Positions 28,773 through 40,872 of a stretch of DNA of 64,000 nt are shown one piece after another. The notes under the pieces are model-generated. The model was not told where the DNA came from, did not search any database, and was given only the letters and a program-made list of their open reading frames with translations. The stretch comes from Heterocephalus glaber (Eukaryota > Chordata > Mammalia > Rodentia > Bathyergidae), in NCBI RefSeq assembly GCF_000247695.1, contig NW_004624781.1:13831463-13895462 (forward strand). Reading direction: 5' to 3'. Position 1 is the first letter of the stretch. Each line of letters opens with the position of its first letter. The position numbers and the translations under genes were made by a program.

Positions 28773-29209
28773 TAGTGCTCAGAGCACAGACCAAGGCCTT
28801 TAGCTGCTGCTGACTTCATGCAGAATGGCCTTGGTTGGGGGCAAGGTGCTGGGTCTGAGCCAGATGACCAAGACAGTCCTGATCCAGCGACTGGGTCCTC
28901 CCTGCCTGCCTCTGAGGGCCGCTTCAGGTTCTGTGGGAGCAGAGCTTGGGGAGAGTGATTTCATCAACCCTTTCCACTTCTTGTGCACAATGGGACAACT
29001 GGAGAAATCTGGCAAATCACTTCATAGGAAGTGGCTGTTGATTGCTCACATATGCCAAACTCTGGTTCTCGGAGTGGTAAAAATTCATATTCAGCCTGTG
29101 GCTCTCACCGTGCCACACCAGCAGGACTCGGCTACACATGCTGCAGGTCTTTCATAGAGTTATGACGGTACCACCCTAAGTTACACCAGGGCGAGGTGAG
29201 AGGGGAAGC
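28773..29209 (+). other. Intergenic, unclassified
   Basis: No recognised gene or repeat in this stretch. Confidence 0.5.
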
Positions 29210-29415
29210 ACAGGTAGACCCCAAACCCATCTGTGCATCAGAATCACCGGGAGGTTTGCAAAAGCACAGGTCTTCAGGCTTTTTCCAACACTCCCATTAG
29301 ATCCCCTACCCTGGCCGGGGCCTGGGAGATCCCTCTTGAAAATCTCCTTTTGAAATCCATATGCCACCACCCAATTCTAAGTCCCAGGTTGGTATTTAGG
29401 AACCGCTGCCTGGAC
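29210..29415 (-). mobile_element. hAT-Charlie MITE fragment (MER5-like)
   Basis: GCATCAGAATCACCGGGAGG, GTCTTCAGGC, GGGGCCTGGGAGATCCC and GTTGGTATTTAGGAACCGCTG are in the order of a MER5A-type element. It is decayed and the strand is uncertain. Confidence 0.55.
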
Positions 29416-30329
29416 AATTGTTTTCAGATAGTAACTTTTTCAAAAAACAAATTGCTTTCATCTAGAACTCTGGCTAAGCTGAATAAATATTTCTAAGGAG
29501 AGCCTTTCTGTGGAAGTTATTCATTTTAACTTGGCTGTCATTGCTGCAGTTGCTCTTAACCGCATACGACTCAATCCCCATTTGTATTCAGCCTTGTAAA
29601 AATTAAATCTGTTGCTATTTTTACGTTATTATATATGCTAGTTGATGGGGAAAATTCAGAACAGAATATAGAAATCAACGAATATTAGTCAACTGAAATA
29701 ATTAAAATGTCTATGTCATTTTGACCTTTGGGTCTGTATACCTTGTACAAAGTGTCTCCAAAATAGCTGTGGTTAACCCACTAAACTGGAGTGGGTTTTC
29801 AAGAAAAAATAATGGAATTATGTCTATACTTGCCTTTGAAGAATAAACTTTCTCTTCGCAGGATGGGAGAAGGCTGGAAGGGGAAGAGACTGGAAGCAGG
29901 TTGGAGGGATCTATGACACAGGCATCTTTGACAGAGCCTAAGTGAGCGGTGATACAGGGGAAAGGGGAGGAGCCAGAGGTGTGAGCTATGGGAGATGCAC
30001 AAGTTAGAATTTGTTCAGAAGAAAGTGACAAAGCAGACATCAGACTTCGATTCTAGAGAGAAATAAGGAAAGTAGCTGCCACGCCTCTCCCCTGGCCATC
30101 ACTGTCCTTGCTTTCTTAGATCCTTTCTTCTTGTCTTGCTCTGACTGCTTTTTTATACTTTACTCACTAAGAACAGAACTGTCACCACCACTTACATGGG
30201 CTCCAATCTCATAGTTTGTAAGAGCTCTGGCCACAGACAGAAGTTGGGACATTATGGATCCCTGGTGCTTATCACTTCCTGGTCACAAAATACCAACAAA
30301 TCATTAGTACGCTGCTTCACATGGTCCAG
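29416..30329 (+). other. Intergenic, unclassified
   Basis: No recognised element. The 109-codon antisense frame at 29711-30040 is of low-complexity composition and is not called. Confidence 0.45.
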
Positions 30330-30475
30330 CTTTCCACATCTGCACTTTATTTCGCTCTTACAACCACTCCTGTCTGCAGGAAAGACAGATTTCACCCTTC
30401 CCACTTCAGAGAGGAAGAAACAGACTGTCCACAGCACACTCTTAGGGAGCAGGTGAGTGGCCTCACAAGCCTGTC
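30330..30475 (-). repeat. MIR SINE, antisense
   Basis: TTTCACCCTTCCCACTTCAGAGAGGAAGAAACAGACTG ... CACACTCTTAGGGAGCAGG is the antisense MIR tail and core. Confidence 0.5.
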
Positions 30476-32289
30476 CCAACAAGCCCAGACTGGTTTCCCA
30501 CTCCCCACCCCTGGGACTGCATCCAGAGTCTGCAAATGTCAGTGTCTACCTTTAAAACAGAGCCCACAAAGTACCTGCCTCTTGGGACCACTACACTGGC
30601 TAAAAGAAACAATGTACAGAGATGCTTGGCCTTGAATGTTAGCTGCTGCTTTTACAGGTCTCCCAGCTCCAAAGTCCTAGCTCATTCTTCTGTACCACGG
30701 TGTCCCCTGCTCCTGGACAGATGTCTTTCAGAAGGTGGTATTCACCTTACAGGCTACTGGATGAATTTCTACTAACTGACAAAAGAAAAATGCCAAATTC
30801 AAACAGAAATATTTCACTGGGCCTGCACACCATTCAGTATCCACAAGTGATAGAAGGAAGTTACTTCAAACACAAAGTGGAGACTGTCAACAGAGGTGCT
30901 AATATTTTAGGATCTTCTCCCACACTCAATGGAGCCTCCTGTACTTACATGGAGGAAGTGTAAGTTTGATGAGTGAAATGTTAACATGTCCATGTGTCTT
31001 ACAAGAAGACCAGCTCATGGGCTTGTACTGCTTGGCAGTGAAGTAGAAACTACAGAGTCATTGGGGTGTCCTGATATTCTGATGACACTGGCATCTGAGT
31101 TGCTGACGAGGGCATGGGGCCAAGCAGTGTGTCCTCCACGTGGCCACCAAGCAGATGGATAAATACCAGTCTTCTGTTCCACATTAGCTCTCCTTCCACT
31201 GCCATGGCTGCTTTCACACCTCTTCCCTGCATGGCCGATCCACAGGGAACATGTGAAGGTGGCAGGGTGGGAGGAGACAGGAGTCCTGGAGCACTATTTT
31301 GGAGCATGATGGGGAAGGATATCTTAAGGAAAACAATTAAAAAAGAAAGGAAGAGGCTTTCCATTCTGCCTGGCTGGATGGAATAAATGCTTGAACAGCA
31401 TTCTGTCCAGCTGGGGAAAGGCCAAGACTAATTTAACCTTTGGTCAAATGGTTGGGAGTTAGCTAGTTTCCTTTTTCCTCTTACATCACTCCCAGAGATT
31501 CAGACAAAAATAACATGGTCCCGATTACATGACATTATGGGCTCTGAAAATACACCAGGGAGGGTGGTGTTGAAATCCCTTGGAGGCAAATTAATCCTAG
31601 CAAAGCAACAGCTGTAAGACTGATACAAACAGGAGAACCAACAGCATATTGGTTCCAGGCTTGTTTGAAAGTTGATTTTAATCCATGCAATTAAAAAAGG
31701 GTTAAAGGCACTAATTTGGAAGGGTTTCTGTTGCCCTAAGATGGTGCTTTATGAAATATTCATCCATCCTCTGCATGCTGTGGTTTGCTGTTTGACACAC
31801 TTTGGGATTTAATCCCTAAATTTTGGTCTCTATCTTTATTGTTCAAAGTTGAGATAAGCATCATGGCGAAAGAGAGCTTACCTCTGTGGAATCAGGGCTT
31901 CTGCATCAGGTCTCTGTCTGGGAAGCCGTGGTCTACGAGCCGGCTTTACCCCGGGCTGCTTGCTCAAACCAGGCAGGCAGGAGCTGGGCATCTGCTCCTC
32001 CTCCCTGGGCTGATTCGGTCCAGAGCAGACACTTGAGCTTTTCCTGAAAGCACAGCCTGTAGCCCCTGGAGGACAATTTGCAGAACTTGTATGCACCATT
32101 TACACTCAAAACTCAAAATATTTCCTCTCCCCGGGACACAGCAGCCCTCTCCACACCCACCTGCTTTGCAATTGGGCATTACTTGGAGACCCAATATGAA
32201 CCCTAGAATAGAAATCTCCCAGCTGGAACAGGATTTAACTGAAAGGAACACATTCGTAGGGCAATAAGAAATCTGCAGTAATGGTTACA
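30476..32289 (+). other. Intergenic, unclassified
   Basis: No gene. Short open frames (up to 104 codons) resemble no family. A stretch near 31260-31390 is AG-rich. Confidence 0.45.
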
Positions 32290-32510
32290 GGAATGGTTTC
32301 TGTACTCACCACTGCCTGGATCCAAACCCAGCTCAGCCCACTGCTGTTGGTGTGACCTTTGAGAGATCCCCTTTGTGCGTTAGTGGTCTCGTTTGGAAAA
32401 TGGAGAGAAGATTAGTGCCTATGTCACAAAGTGGTCAAGAAGATGAATGATACTGTTGGGGAAGAGCTCATCTCAGGTCCGACAAATAGTAAGAAAGAAA
32501 TAAGAAAGCT
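32290..32510 (+). repeat. MIR SINE
   Basis: CACTGCCTGGATCCAAACCC, GTGTGACCTTTGAGAGATCCC, GTCTCGTTTGGAAAATGG and ACAAAGTGGTCAAGAAGATGAATGATACTG match MIR in order. Confidence 0.65.
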
Positions 32511-33279
32511 GCTGCCGTTGATAGGACCATGGTCATCTTGGAGGTCTTGGCAAACTTATTTCAGTAACTGGGTAGTGGCTGGTACCCTAAAGTGATTTTC
32601 AGGACTGGGCTAATTTCTCATGTATTAAATGATAAAAGCAGACTACTAGGATAGCAGCTATGTAATCAGTGAAAAGAAATCACTGCCAAATCTGGCAAAG
32701 AAGCAGGGCAGATCTCTGTCTTTCCCTGAGAAACAGGGAAGAGGGTTGGGGTTCGGGGATGCATTTCTGGGGGAAGAGAGAGCAATTGCATTAAAAAAAA
32801 GGAGGTTGATGGTTCCTTTGAAGGGAATGCTGAAATCTGGGAACTGTGGCTCCCACCCAGCTGTGCACCCATCTACTCGCTCAATGCCTCTTCCTTAATC
32901 TGTACCTGGGAGGCTGTGTGCTATGGTCTATTCACACAGAGTGGACCTTGTAGCAGAGGCACATGTTTAAAACATAATCACATTAACATTGCGTGATCTG
33001 TATAGGCTATTTCAAAAATAGGGCACAGGATGGGAAATGACGCCACCTACTTTGGTGGAGGCTCGGTGGCTGCTTTGTTGAGGAAAGGACAGAAGTCATA
33101 CGGGCACATGAACAGAGGAAGACACGAACTTATGCCTCACATTGTTCCCTGAACAGGTCAGCAGCCTCGTGGCACCAGCTATGGCCCTTCTTGGCATTGG
33201 CCTTGTGAACTGCCACCCCTTGTGCCTCTACCACGACACCATAGTTCCATTCTGTAGTAGGAATTAGACTTGTACACAA
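32511..33279 (+). other. Intergenic, unclassified
   Basis: No recognised gene or repeat. Includes a poly-A run near 32793-32800. Confidence 0.5.
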
Positions 33280-33430
33280 CTTTTATTCTCCGTATTCAAA
33301 CCTGGGCCCAGCCTGGGTGGCGCTGTTACTTGCCATGGTCACACAGCAGGTTGGGAGTGGAGCGGGACTCATGAGTTGGGGTGGACACTGGTCCCCTATA
33401 CCTTGTGGCTCAGAGCTCACACTCGAAGCC
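33280..33430 (-). repeat. MIR SINE, antisense
   Basis: CTCCGTATTCAAACCTGG ... GGTCACACAGCAGG ... GCGGGACTCATG reads as antisense MIR, with GC-rich decay. Confidence 0.4.
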
Positions 33431-33895
33431 CTATTACTTGACTTCTCCACAAAGAAATAATGAGGAGATGCAAATGTGTCTTAGAGAAATGTCTCCTAGA
33501 TAAATTCTTTTATGAGGCAGCCGTACTTTTAGGGAAAATGAGTCCTTCCTTGGAGATCCTTGATCTACTCTGAATTACTCTAGGATCACACCATTAAAAA
33601 TATAAAAATAAAACAAAATGTGATAATAGCACTTTCGAAAATATGGTTGCTATGGCTCGATTTGACGTGGCTTCCACAGGGAAACATATTTCTGAATATT
33701 TCAGACTCATCTACAGATCTTTTGCTAGCACGGCACATAACTACCGGGACTTCAACCCAGATCTTTTGACTCCAAGCCCAGTGCTTTGCAACTCCAGCAT
33801 GAGAAGTTAGTAACAAATTCTGTTTGGGGTGCACGAAGGTTACAGACATGGTGAATGTCTCAAGTGATTTCCTAGGAGTAGATGGAGCTAAGATA
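33431..33895 (+). other. Intergenic with antisense MIR tail remnant
   Basis: GGGACTTCAACCCAGATCTTTTGACTCCAAGCCCAGTGC near 33749-33785 resembles antisense MIR. The remainder is unclassified. Confidence 0.4.
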
Positions 33896-34060
33896 GACAC
33901 TAATTTATGCAGCAAACATTTACTGGATGCCAACAAGTCAAGCCTTGCAGATTTCCTGGTGAGTAAGGCAAATACAAGTTCTACTCTCATGGCACTAATA
34001 CCAGTCCATCAAATTCATATACTAAACACAGACTACCCAGATAATGATTAATCACAACAG
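33896..34060 (+). repeat. Ancient mammalian dispersed repeat (family uncertain)
   Basis: AAACATTTACTGGATGCC ... TACAAGTTCTACTCTCATGGC follows the 'catttactgggtgcc ... ctgccctcatgg' order of an old repeat also seen at 53425 and 60050. Confidence 0.4.
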
Positions 34061-34149
34061 TGCTGCATGTAGGACAGGCTCGTACCAGAAGGGCTGGAGC
34101 AGAGAGAAGGACAGCACAGAACGCACCATACGCCCTCCCGAACCTGGTC

Positions 34150-34977
34150 CTAGCCCAGTCTTACCCATCTCAGAGAACAGCATCCCACCCCCATTCCCAC
34201 AGCTGCGGATGCCAAACTCCAGGGCATCCTCATCCCCTTTCTTCTCTCTTGCCCATACCTCAACAGACCCCTTTGCCTTTGCTCCAAATTTTTCCCAGAA
34301 ATTTGCACTTCTCTCTCTCTCCATGCTCACTGCCACTGGCTCCACAAGTACTGTCACCTTTGGCCTACTACAGTGCCCCGACCAGGCCTGCTCCCATGCA
34401 CCTTGGGCCCTGCAATCCGTTCTCCACAGTGCAGCCTCAGATTCAGAAAGAAGAGCTTGGCCATGCCACCCTTTCCCCTCACCCTCTACTCCCTTATGCT
34501 TCAACATCCCCACCTCACCCCACATGTAAAGCCTCAATGTCTTCTCTCTGCTCTTAGAATTAAAACAAACCTGGAGCACATCCTGTAAAGTCCTGGGTAT
34601 TCAACCTTCCTTCTCTCCCTCCCCAAAGTCTTTCTGCCATCCAGGCTGCACATTGTCTGGCTGCTTCAGCCCTCTTTCCAGCTCTGATATGTGCCTGCAA
34701 CCTTTCCATGGGCTGTTCTGCTTTAAATGCCTATAAGTCTCCCAATTGCCCAAAGAAGTTTTCCCTAACCCCCCTAGGTCCAAGTCCCACAATCAGTGTT
34801 CTCTGTGGCATGGGTACCTTGCATACCCAGAGTTCACCAACTCCACAGTCTGCTTCCCTCATCCCTGCACAGACTGTAAATTCCATCAGGGCTTGGCCAT
34901 GTTTATTCTGATGCATCATTATGTCTCCATCATTTGCTCCAGGGCCTAGTACAATGTCTGAAGAATGAATAAATGAA
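34150..34977 (+). mobile_element. L2 LINE, sense, 3' end
   Basis: The upstream part has the C-rich codon-like pattern of the L2 3' region. It is followed by GCCTATAAGTCTCCC, GTTTTCCCTAACCC, GACTGTAAATTCCATCAGGGC, CAGGGCCTAGTACAATG and a GAATGAATAAATGAAAAG end, the standard L2 3' terminus. Open frames of 161-175 codons on both strands across 34044-34579 fall inside it and are not treated as genes. Confidence 0.65.
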
Positions 34978-35075
34978 AAGAGTAAGGAAGAGAGGGAGAG
35001 AAGAGGAGGGGAGGAGAGGAGAAGAGAGAAGAGCTGGAGAGGGGTAAGGAAGGAGGGAGGGAAAAAGAAAGAACT
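34976..35075 (+). repeat. GA-rich low-complexity tract
   Basis: About 100 bp of purine-rich GGAAGAGAGGGAGAGAAGAGG type sequence directly follows the L2 3' end, as often happens from slippage of the tail. Confidence 0.9.
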
Positions 35076-35701
35076 CCCTGAGGAAATGTCAGATGACAGC
35101 AGCATTAGTTAAAGGGTCCAGAAGAAAGCAATATTCTAGTCTGAAGGAAACAGATGCCCATGGAGAGAGGAACTGACATTGACACTCCCATACTTTCCGG
35201 GGAGAAACTATAAAAATAGTTTCTTAAATGGGTCAGAAAGATGAAAATTCCATCAATGTATGAATGGAGGTTAAGATGTGGAGCTCTCTGTAGTGAACAT
35301 AATTTAAGAAGGAGGTAAATATACATATACAGAAAAAGGCCAGTTATTTCACAAAATCAGAGTCATATAGGCATAAAAAAACTGCTTTCTTCATAAACTA
35401 CACTGTGGCATACTCAGAGAAAAATTAAATTTACATAGTGGCATGTGCCTCTAGGTAATTTAAGAGGAGAGAGACCTGGCTATGCCAAGGCAAATCTGTC
35501 CAGTGCCCCACTGAAGGAGGTGAGGAACAGTCCACTGCCATCTGCCAGATTCTAAGCAGGGGGCAGAGAAGCAGGGGCAGGGCTCTGGTTTCCAGTTGAG
35601 AGGCGTAAGTGTGCAGAGAAATGGGAACTGGTCTTTGGAGCAAGGTTTGGAGTAGATGGTCATCTACTCAAAAACCAGTGTGAAGCTGCCTACCCTGACC
35701 G
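35076..35701 (+). other. Intergenic, unclassified
   Basis: No recognised element. Confidence 0.5.
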
Positions 35702-36151
35702 TAGTAGTCACCTTTCCATTTCTGGGACAAAATGCCTTACATGCACAAATTTAGGGAAGAAATATTTATTCTGGCTTGGTTTCAGTGATTTCAGATGATG
35801 GTCAACCGGTTCCATTGCTTTTAGGCCTATGGTGAGGCAGAATCATCACGGGGGCAGTGCATGGTGGAGGAAAGCAGCTCATCTCATGGCCGTCAGGAAG
35901 CAGAGAGGAAGGGGCCGAGGACCAGGTGTACCTCCAAAGGCCAGCTGCCAGTGACCTACTTTCCCTAACTAGGCCCAACCTCCTAATAGCCCATTTAGCT
36001 GTGAATTAATCAATGGATTGATCTATCGATGAGGTTAGAACCCTGATGATTGAGTCACTTCTCTAGGCCCCACTTCTGAACATTGCTGTATCAGAGATCA
36101 ACCTGTTAATACATGAATCTGTGGGAGACATTTCATATTTAAACCCTAACA
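35702..36151 (-). mobile_element. MaLR-type solo LTR, antisense
   Basis: CACCTTTCCATTTCTGGGACAAAATGCC, AAGAAATATTTATTCTGG, GTGAGGCAGAATC, GGTGGAGGAAAGC, CTAACTAGGCCCAACCTCC, GCCCCACTTCTGAACA and CATATTTAAACCCTAACA are in antisense MaLR order. No internal sequence. Target duplication not clear. Confidence 0.75.
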
Positions 36152-37728
36152 TCAACCATCCCTTCATCCCAAGGGACAAAGGTGGTGCAATGAGTAAGAA
36201 ATCTCTGTGTCACCCAGTACAGTTGAGAAGCTCCTTTGAACCTTCACGAAGATAATCACTTACAACTCACTTGAAGGTAACATGTGTTTGGTCAGTGAGA
36301 AACATGTTATGATGTTAGAAGTCGGGAAATAATGGGGCTATTGGGAGTTTCCAAGTACCCTTGATTTTCTGATATGATCGCCTTATGTTACATCCATCCT
36401 GCAATTGCTAGTAAGGCCAGAATTTCAATAGCAGAGAGCTCTAGAAGCCCTGGAGTCTGAATGACCCCTTCCTCTAATATTCATACTCTCTCAGCAGATT
36501 CCAAGGAGAATCCTTGTCTCATAGGAAGGAGGAATCCTGGAACAAGTGCTAAAGCCAAATGGCAAAAAAAGAAAATGTGTGTTCCTAGGAGTGGTGCTGC
36601 TCCATAGAGCAGGGGAGACAATTGCAGGGAGAGTAGTATCACAGAAGATGTTCTACCCATACTCAACCGCTGAAGTCCAGTCAAGGCAATGAGAAGCTGG
36701 GAGGCAAACTCTAAGCAGTGAGATGCGACAATGAGTTCGGATTTTTAAATCATCCTGGGTATGGGATGAAGAATGTATGAGTGGGAATAAGAATGGATGC
36801 AAAATGCCATTGGGAAGACACTATGGTACCCCCAAATGAAGAGTGAGAGAGAATGGTGGCCTATGCTGGGTGATCGCCCAAGAGATGTGAGACCAGAAGT
36901 GGCTTCCAGACACGAGATGAATGACATCAAAGCAGTGGAGAAGGCTCTAACCTGCACACACTGGGCTGTGGTGGCACTCTTATATGGGGTAGGAGACACT
37001 GGGGAGAATCCAGTTTGGCAGGGGATGCTGCTGGACCTCATGATCTGTGGAGGAAATCATTTACATGACTCTTTTGTCAAGAGAATCCCACAAGCCAGTT
37101 CTTGGGGGGCAGTGGTCCTGCTGATCTCGGGGACTGTCTTCTCCAGCCTTGTGTGGAAGCGGGTGCCTGTGGGATTTGGGATTTGTTCTTTTGGCTTGTG
37201 AAATGATTGGTTCTCATTTTTTCCTCCACGTGATCTCTAAAGTTGTGTTTGGGAATATTATAGAACCTGAGGGTTTCCTCATCCTTCTCACTTTATCTTT
37301 GCCCATGGACTGTGGATCACCCTCCCCAACAGGATGGGTAAACACATTGAATTCAACAGGAGTCATTTTCCAAGTACCTGATTTGGGGGCCAGGGCTAGG
37401 CTTACTTCTCCCCAGTTGTTTGAAATCCAACAGAAGCCTTTGGAATGACAGAATCCTCTGTTCTTAAAACATTTTGGTCTCTGTGGCCCCTTTCCAGCCC
37501 TCTGGTTAGTATATGCTAAGAATGAGAAAAGAAAAACCATTAAGAACTTTATATAAAACTTGTCTAACAAATGCTAGGTATGCCAGCTAACTCTCTTGTG
37601 CATCTTTGACTCGGAGCCCAGGCATATTTTACCTTTTCTTACAGTCCTACTCTTCTCTCAGGCCTCGTGCTCATTGCAAGCAGCTGCATCTTTGCCTTCT
37701 CTCAGGATGTCTTCTGTTTCCTGGGGCT
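36152..37728 (+). other. Intergenic, unclassified
   Basis: No gene. The 134-codon frame at 36797-37201 has no known family and no splice context. Confidence 0.45.
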
Positions 37729-37784
37729 GGACTTTCCGTTTCCCAGCTTCCGGTCTCTGGTTTTCCTGTCTCTGGACTTCCGGT
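37729..37784 (+). promoter_or_regulatory. kB-like site plus two ETS-like cores
   Basis: GGACTTTCC at 37729-37737 is followed by CTTCCGGT at 37747-37754 and again at 37777-37784. The reverse complement of CTTCCGGT is ACCGGAAG, the ETS core. The two copies are exactly 30 bp apart. A poly-T run (37833-37849) follows. This is a motif observation only. Confidence 0.25.
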
Positions 37785-37832
37785 TCCACAGTCTTGTTCC
37801 TCCAGCCCCAGCCCCACCAGTGCCTTCTCTAG

Positions 37833-37849
37833 TTTTTTTTTTTTTTTTT
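37833..37849 (+). repeat. T17 homopolymer
   Basis: A run of 17 T; possibly the tail of an antisense retroelement whose body I cannot identify. Confidence 0.95.
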
Positions 37850-40357
37850 GTCTCCTTGTCACCATTTGTTCTTTATCACCCTCCTCCCTGGCTGGCTGGT
37901 GCTGGAAACATTTCAAGAATTTTTAATTGAAAATACCATGAGAACTGTTATCACCTCGGTTTCACCGGGCAGGGGGAGTTTAATATCTCACCAGGTTGAC
38001 TGGGTTGCTGCTCTGGGAACCCAGCCCTGGGTGGAATGTGAGAAACGAAGAGCAGTCTGACGGGAAAGAGGGTGGGCTGGATAACCAAAAATTCCTATAA
38101 AGTCTGAGGAGGAGGGAGAGATGGACAAGAATGAGGGATCAGTTAAATACAAACAACCAGGAAATCTACCACCCCTCCTTCCCCCTCTCCAACTGCCCAC
38201 CATAAAAGTGAGTGTGAGGGAAAGCAGGTAACACCTGGAACTCAGAGGACCCGAGCCTCTGTCCTCCCTGCCTGGAGTAGTCGGGCCTCCCTCTGTTCTC
38301 ACAGCTGTTCTGGCCTTTAGGTCAGATGAGCTCAGCCTTCTTTGATCTCCTCCCCTGTGAAGTCACCAGCCTCCCCCCACCCTGGTCTTCTCCCAGGTTC
38401 CAGGGCAGCCTTCACGTCTGCCAGGGCCTCGGAAATGGGGAAGCTGAGAAGGAGGGCCCCATGGGCCCCAGCAGGGCATGGGCTGGCCCAATTCTCCCAT
38501 AATGCCACACCAAAGTCCAGTGATCCAGTTTTCAATCAGTTCCTGTGGAATAGGGAAGGCTGCAGGGATGGTAGGACAACAGGGAGAGAAGCCGATGTTA
38601 TGACTGCATCCTCACTTGGAACCAGGAGCCATGACCACTAGAACTGGGAGGTACCAGAACCACCCACCCCTCCATCCTTAGCAGGGGGTCCTGGACTGTG
38701 TGCACGAAGAAGCCCTCCAACCAACCTTCCAGCCAGGGTAGCTCCACTTTTGTCTGTTTCCTAGAACAAGGTCCTATGCAAGATTCTGAATAAAAGATTC
38801 CACTGGTGAAAACATAAAACAAAAAGACTTTACAATCTGAGGGTCTAGCCCAAGGCCTCATGCTTATGAATACACTTATGCCCCAAGAAGTTAAGGGATG
38901 AACCAAAGCAATACAGCAGCAACGGTATAGCCAGGCCTTCCTAAGGGTTCCTGCCCTCATCTGAGCTTTCCTGCAAAGCTGCGGAGGGCAAATTTGCTCA
39001 TCTTTGTTCTTGCAGACAACTCTCAAAGGTGTAGTTATTCAAAGGGAACTTGAGACCCAAAAGAAGTCTTTAATTTCCCAAATGAATAAATGTATGCCTT
39101 TCCAAGTCTAGCACAGAATGAAGACTTCTGAGGTAAAGCATTATTAATATTCACTTTTAGACTGTTCTGATTGACAAAGTCACTTACACCATCTTCCAGA
39201 TAGAGCTACTTACCAGCTGAGCTCCCTTACTCCAGAGCTAAAAATCCTGGAAGTCATTTAACACAAAATAGGAAGGAAGGAACTGAGAGATAAAAGCACA
39301 TATGCCAGCTAGGAAATATGATCCTTTTATTCCCGAAGATCAGTCTGGAAAATGTGAGATGAAGAAGATGCTTTTAACCAGATCTTAATATATGTCCGAG
39401 CTAAATACCGAGGTCTTTGTAGTGCATTTTTTTTGCCCTGATAATTTTCTAAAAGAAGACAAAGCAATGGAAATGAAGACCCAGGAAGAAGACAAAGCAG
39501 AGAAGCTGGCTGGAAGGGGATATTGGGAAAGGTCACCATCAGGGAAAAGCGGTGGTGTTGGTGAAAGGACTGCCGGTGTGTGACCGGAAGGGAAGAACTG
39601 GGACCAGCCCAGTGCAGCCGTCACCTCCCTCTTCTGGGACCGTCCTTACTGGCCCAAGCATGAGCAACTGGACTAGCACATGCTGTTTTCTTTTTCCTGA
39701 AATAAAATATCATCACCTGATCTTAGCTAAGTAACTGTGAACTTGTAAAAGTCTGTTTGTTGTTCCCCAGAGACCCATTCAAGTGAGTTTTCAGATGAAT
39801 TGTTCATGCAAACACTTTGCAATGTTTCTCTAATTGTTTCTCACAGGCCCATTGTGAGGGATAATTATTGCAGCTCCCTTACTCAAGGCAGTTGCAGGTG
39901 AGTAAATTGAAGCTCATAAAATGGGGTGACGTGAGAGGCAAAAACCTCCCCACCCTCGGACACTCCAGGCAGTTTCCAAGTCTAGAGCACTTGCAAAACT
40001 CCCAGCTAGACCCATGCTGTGAGCCCCAGGCGTCTGTGTGGTTTGGCCAGGAAAGAGCATCCTGTTGATAACCACTAAGTACTTTCACAGCTTGTCAGGC
40101 CCTTGTGCAGTTCAATTTTGATAATTGGTTTCAGAGTCCGACGCCAATGAGGAAGAGTTCTAAGGAATTCTTAAAAGAAAATCATTTGGAGAAATACATT
40201 TGGAATTTAGTTTTCTTTCTTCAAACTAAGGCAATATATTGCTCAGTGTTCTTCTCTATCTTCCTGGAGGTTTGGTCCTGCGTAACATACAGGAATGCAT
40301 TAACTATTAGTCAGTTAATATTAATTATAATAACATTTTATTATCTGATATATAATA
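37850..40357 (+). other. Intergenic, unclassified
   Basis: No gene. The 142-codon antisense frame at 38598-39026 has no known family. Sequence near 39790-39960 has MIR-like fragments too short to call. Confidence 0.45.
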
Positions 40358-40682
40358 CAGGTTGAGCATCCCTTATCTGAAATGTTTGGGACCAAAAGTG
40401 TTTCTTATTTCAGATTTTTTTCAGATTTTTGAATATTTGCATTCATATGATGAAGTATCTTGGGAATGGGACTCAAGTCTAAATATATATGTCATTTATG
40501 TTTCATGTACATTTTATATGCATAGCCCAAAGTTAACATATTTAATATTTTAATGGGGTTTTTTGCATGAAGCAAAGTCTCATGGCAAGGAATTTTCCAC
40601 TTTGATCAATGTTGACACCCACAAGTTTTAGATTTTAGAGAATTTTTGGATTTTGGATTTTTGAATGATGGGTGCTTGACAT
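40358..40682 (+). mobile_element. Tigger-type (TcMar) MITE with degenerate terminal repeats
   Basis: The 5' end CAGGTTGAGCATCCCTTATCTGAAATG and following GGGACCAAAAGTGTTTC ... TTTCAGATTTTT ... TGGGAATGGGACTCAAGTC, and near the 3' end TTTTGGATTTTTGAATGATGGGTGCTTGAC, are those of the Tigger-related MITE with 'GGTTGAGTATCCCTTATCC' ends. The terminal repeats are decayed at the 3' end. It lies between TA dinucleotides. The exact subfamily name is uncertain. Confidence 0.7.
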
Positions 40683-40872
40683 ATATTATTATATAATATT
40701 AGGTATCATATAATGTGTTATAATCATCTGATAAATGTGTTGTGTCAATGCATTTATAAATATAATACAAATGTTATATTAAGAAATAGTATAAAATATA
40801 TAAAATTATATTTCTGATGCATTGTAAATATAACATTTATATAATATTTTAATTCATTATAATATTAATTGT
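40683..40872 (+). repeat. AT-rich low-complexity island
   Basis: Nearly 190 bp made almost only of A and T (for example TATTATTATATAATATTAGG), directly after the Tigger-type element. Confidence 0.9.

Noticed and set aside
34044..34579. Overlapping frames of 161-175 codons on both strands
   Set aside because: They lie in an L2-like C-rich segment; two strands and several frames are open at once, a sign of base composition rather than coding.
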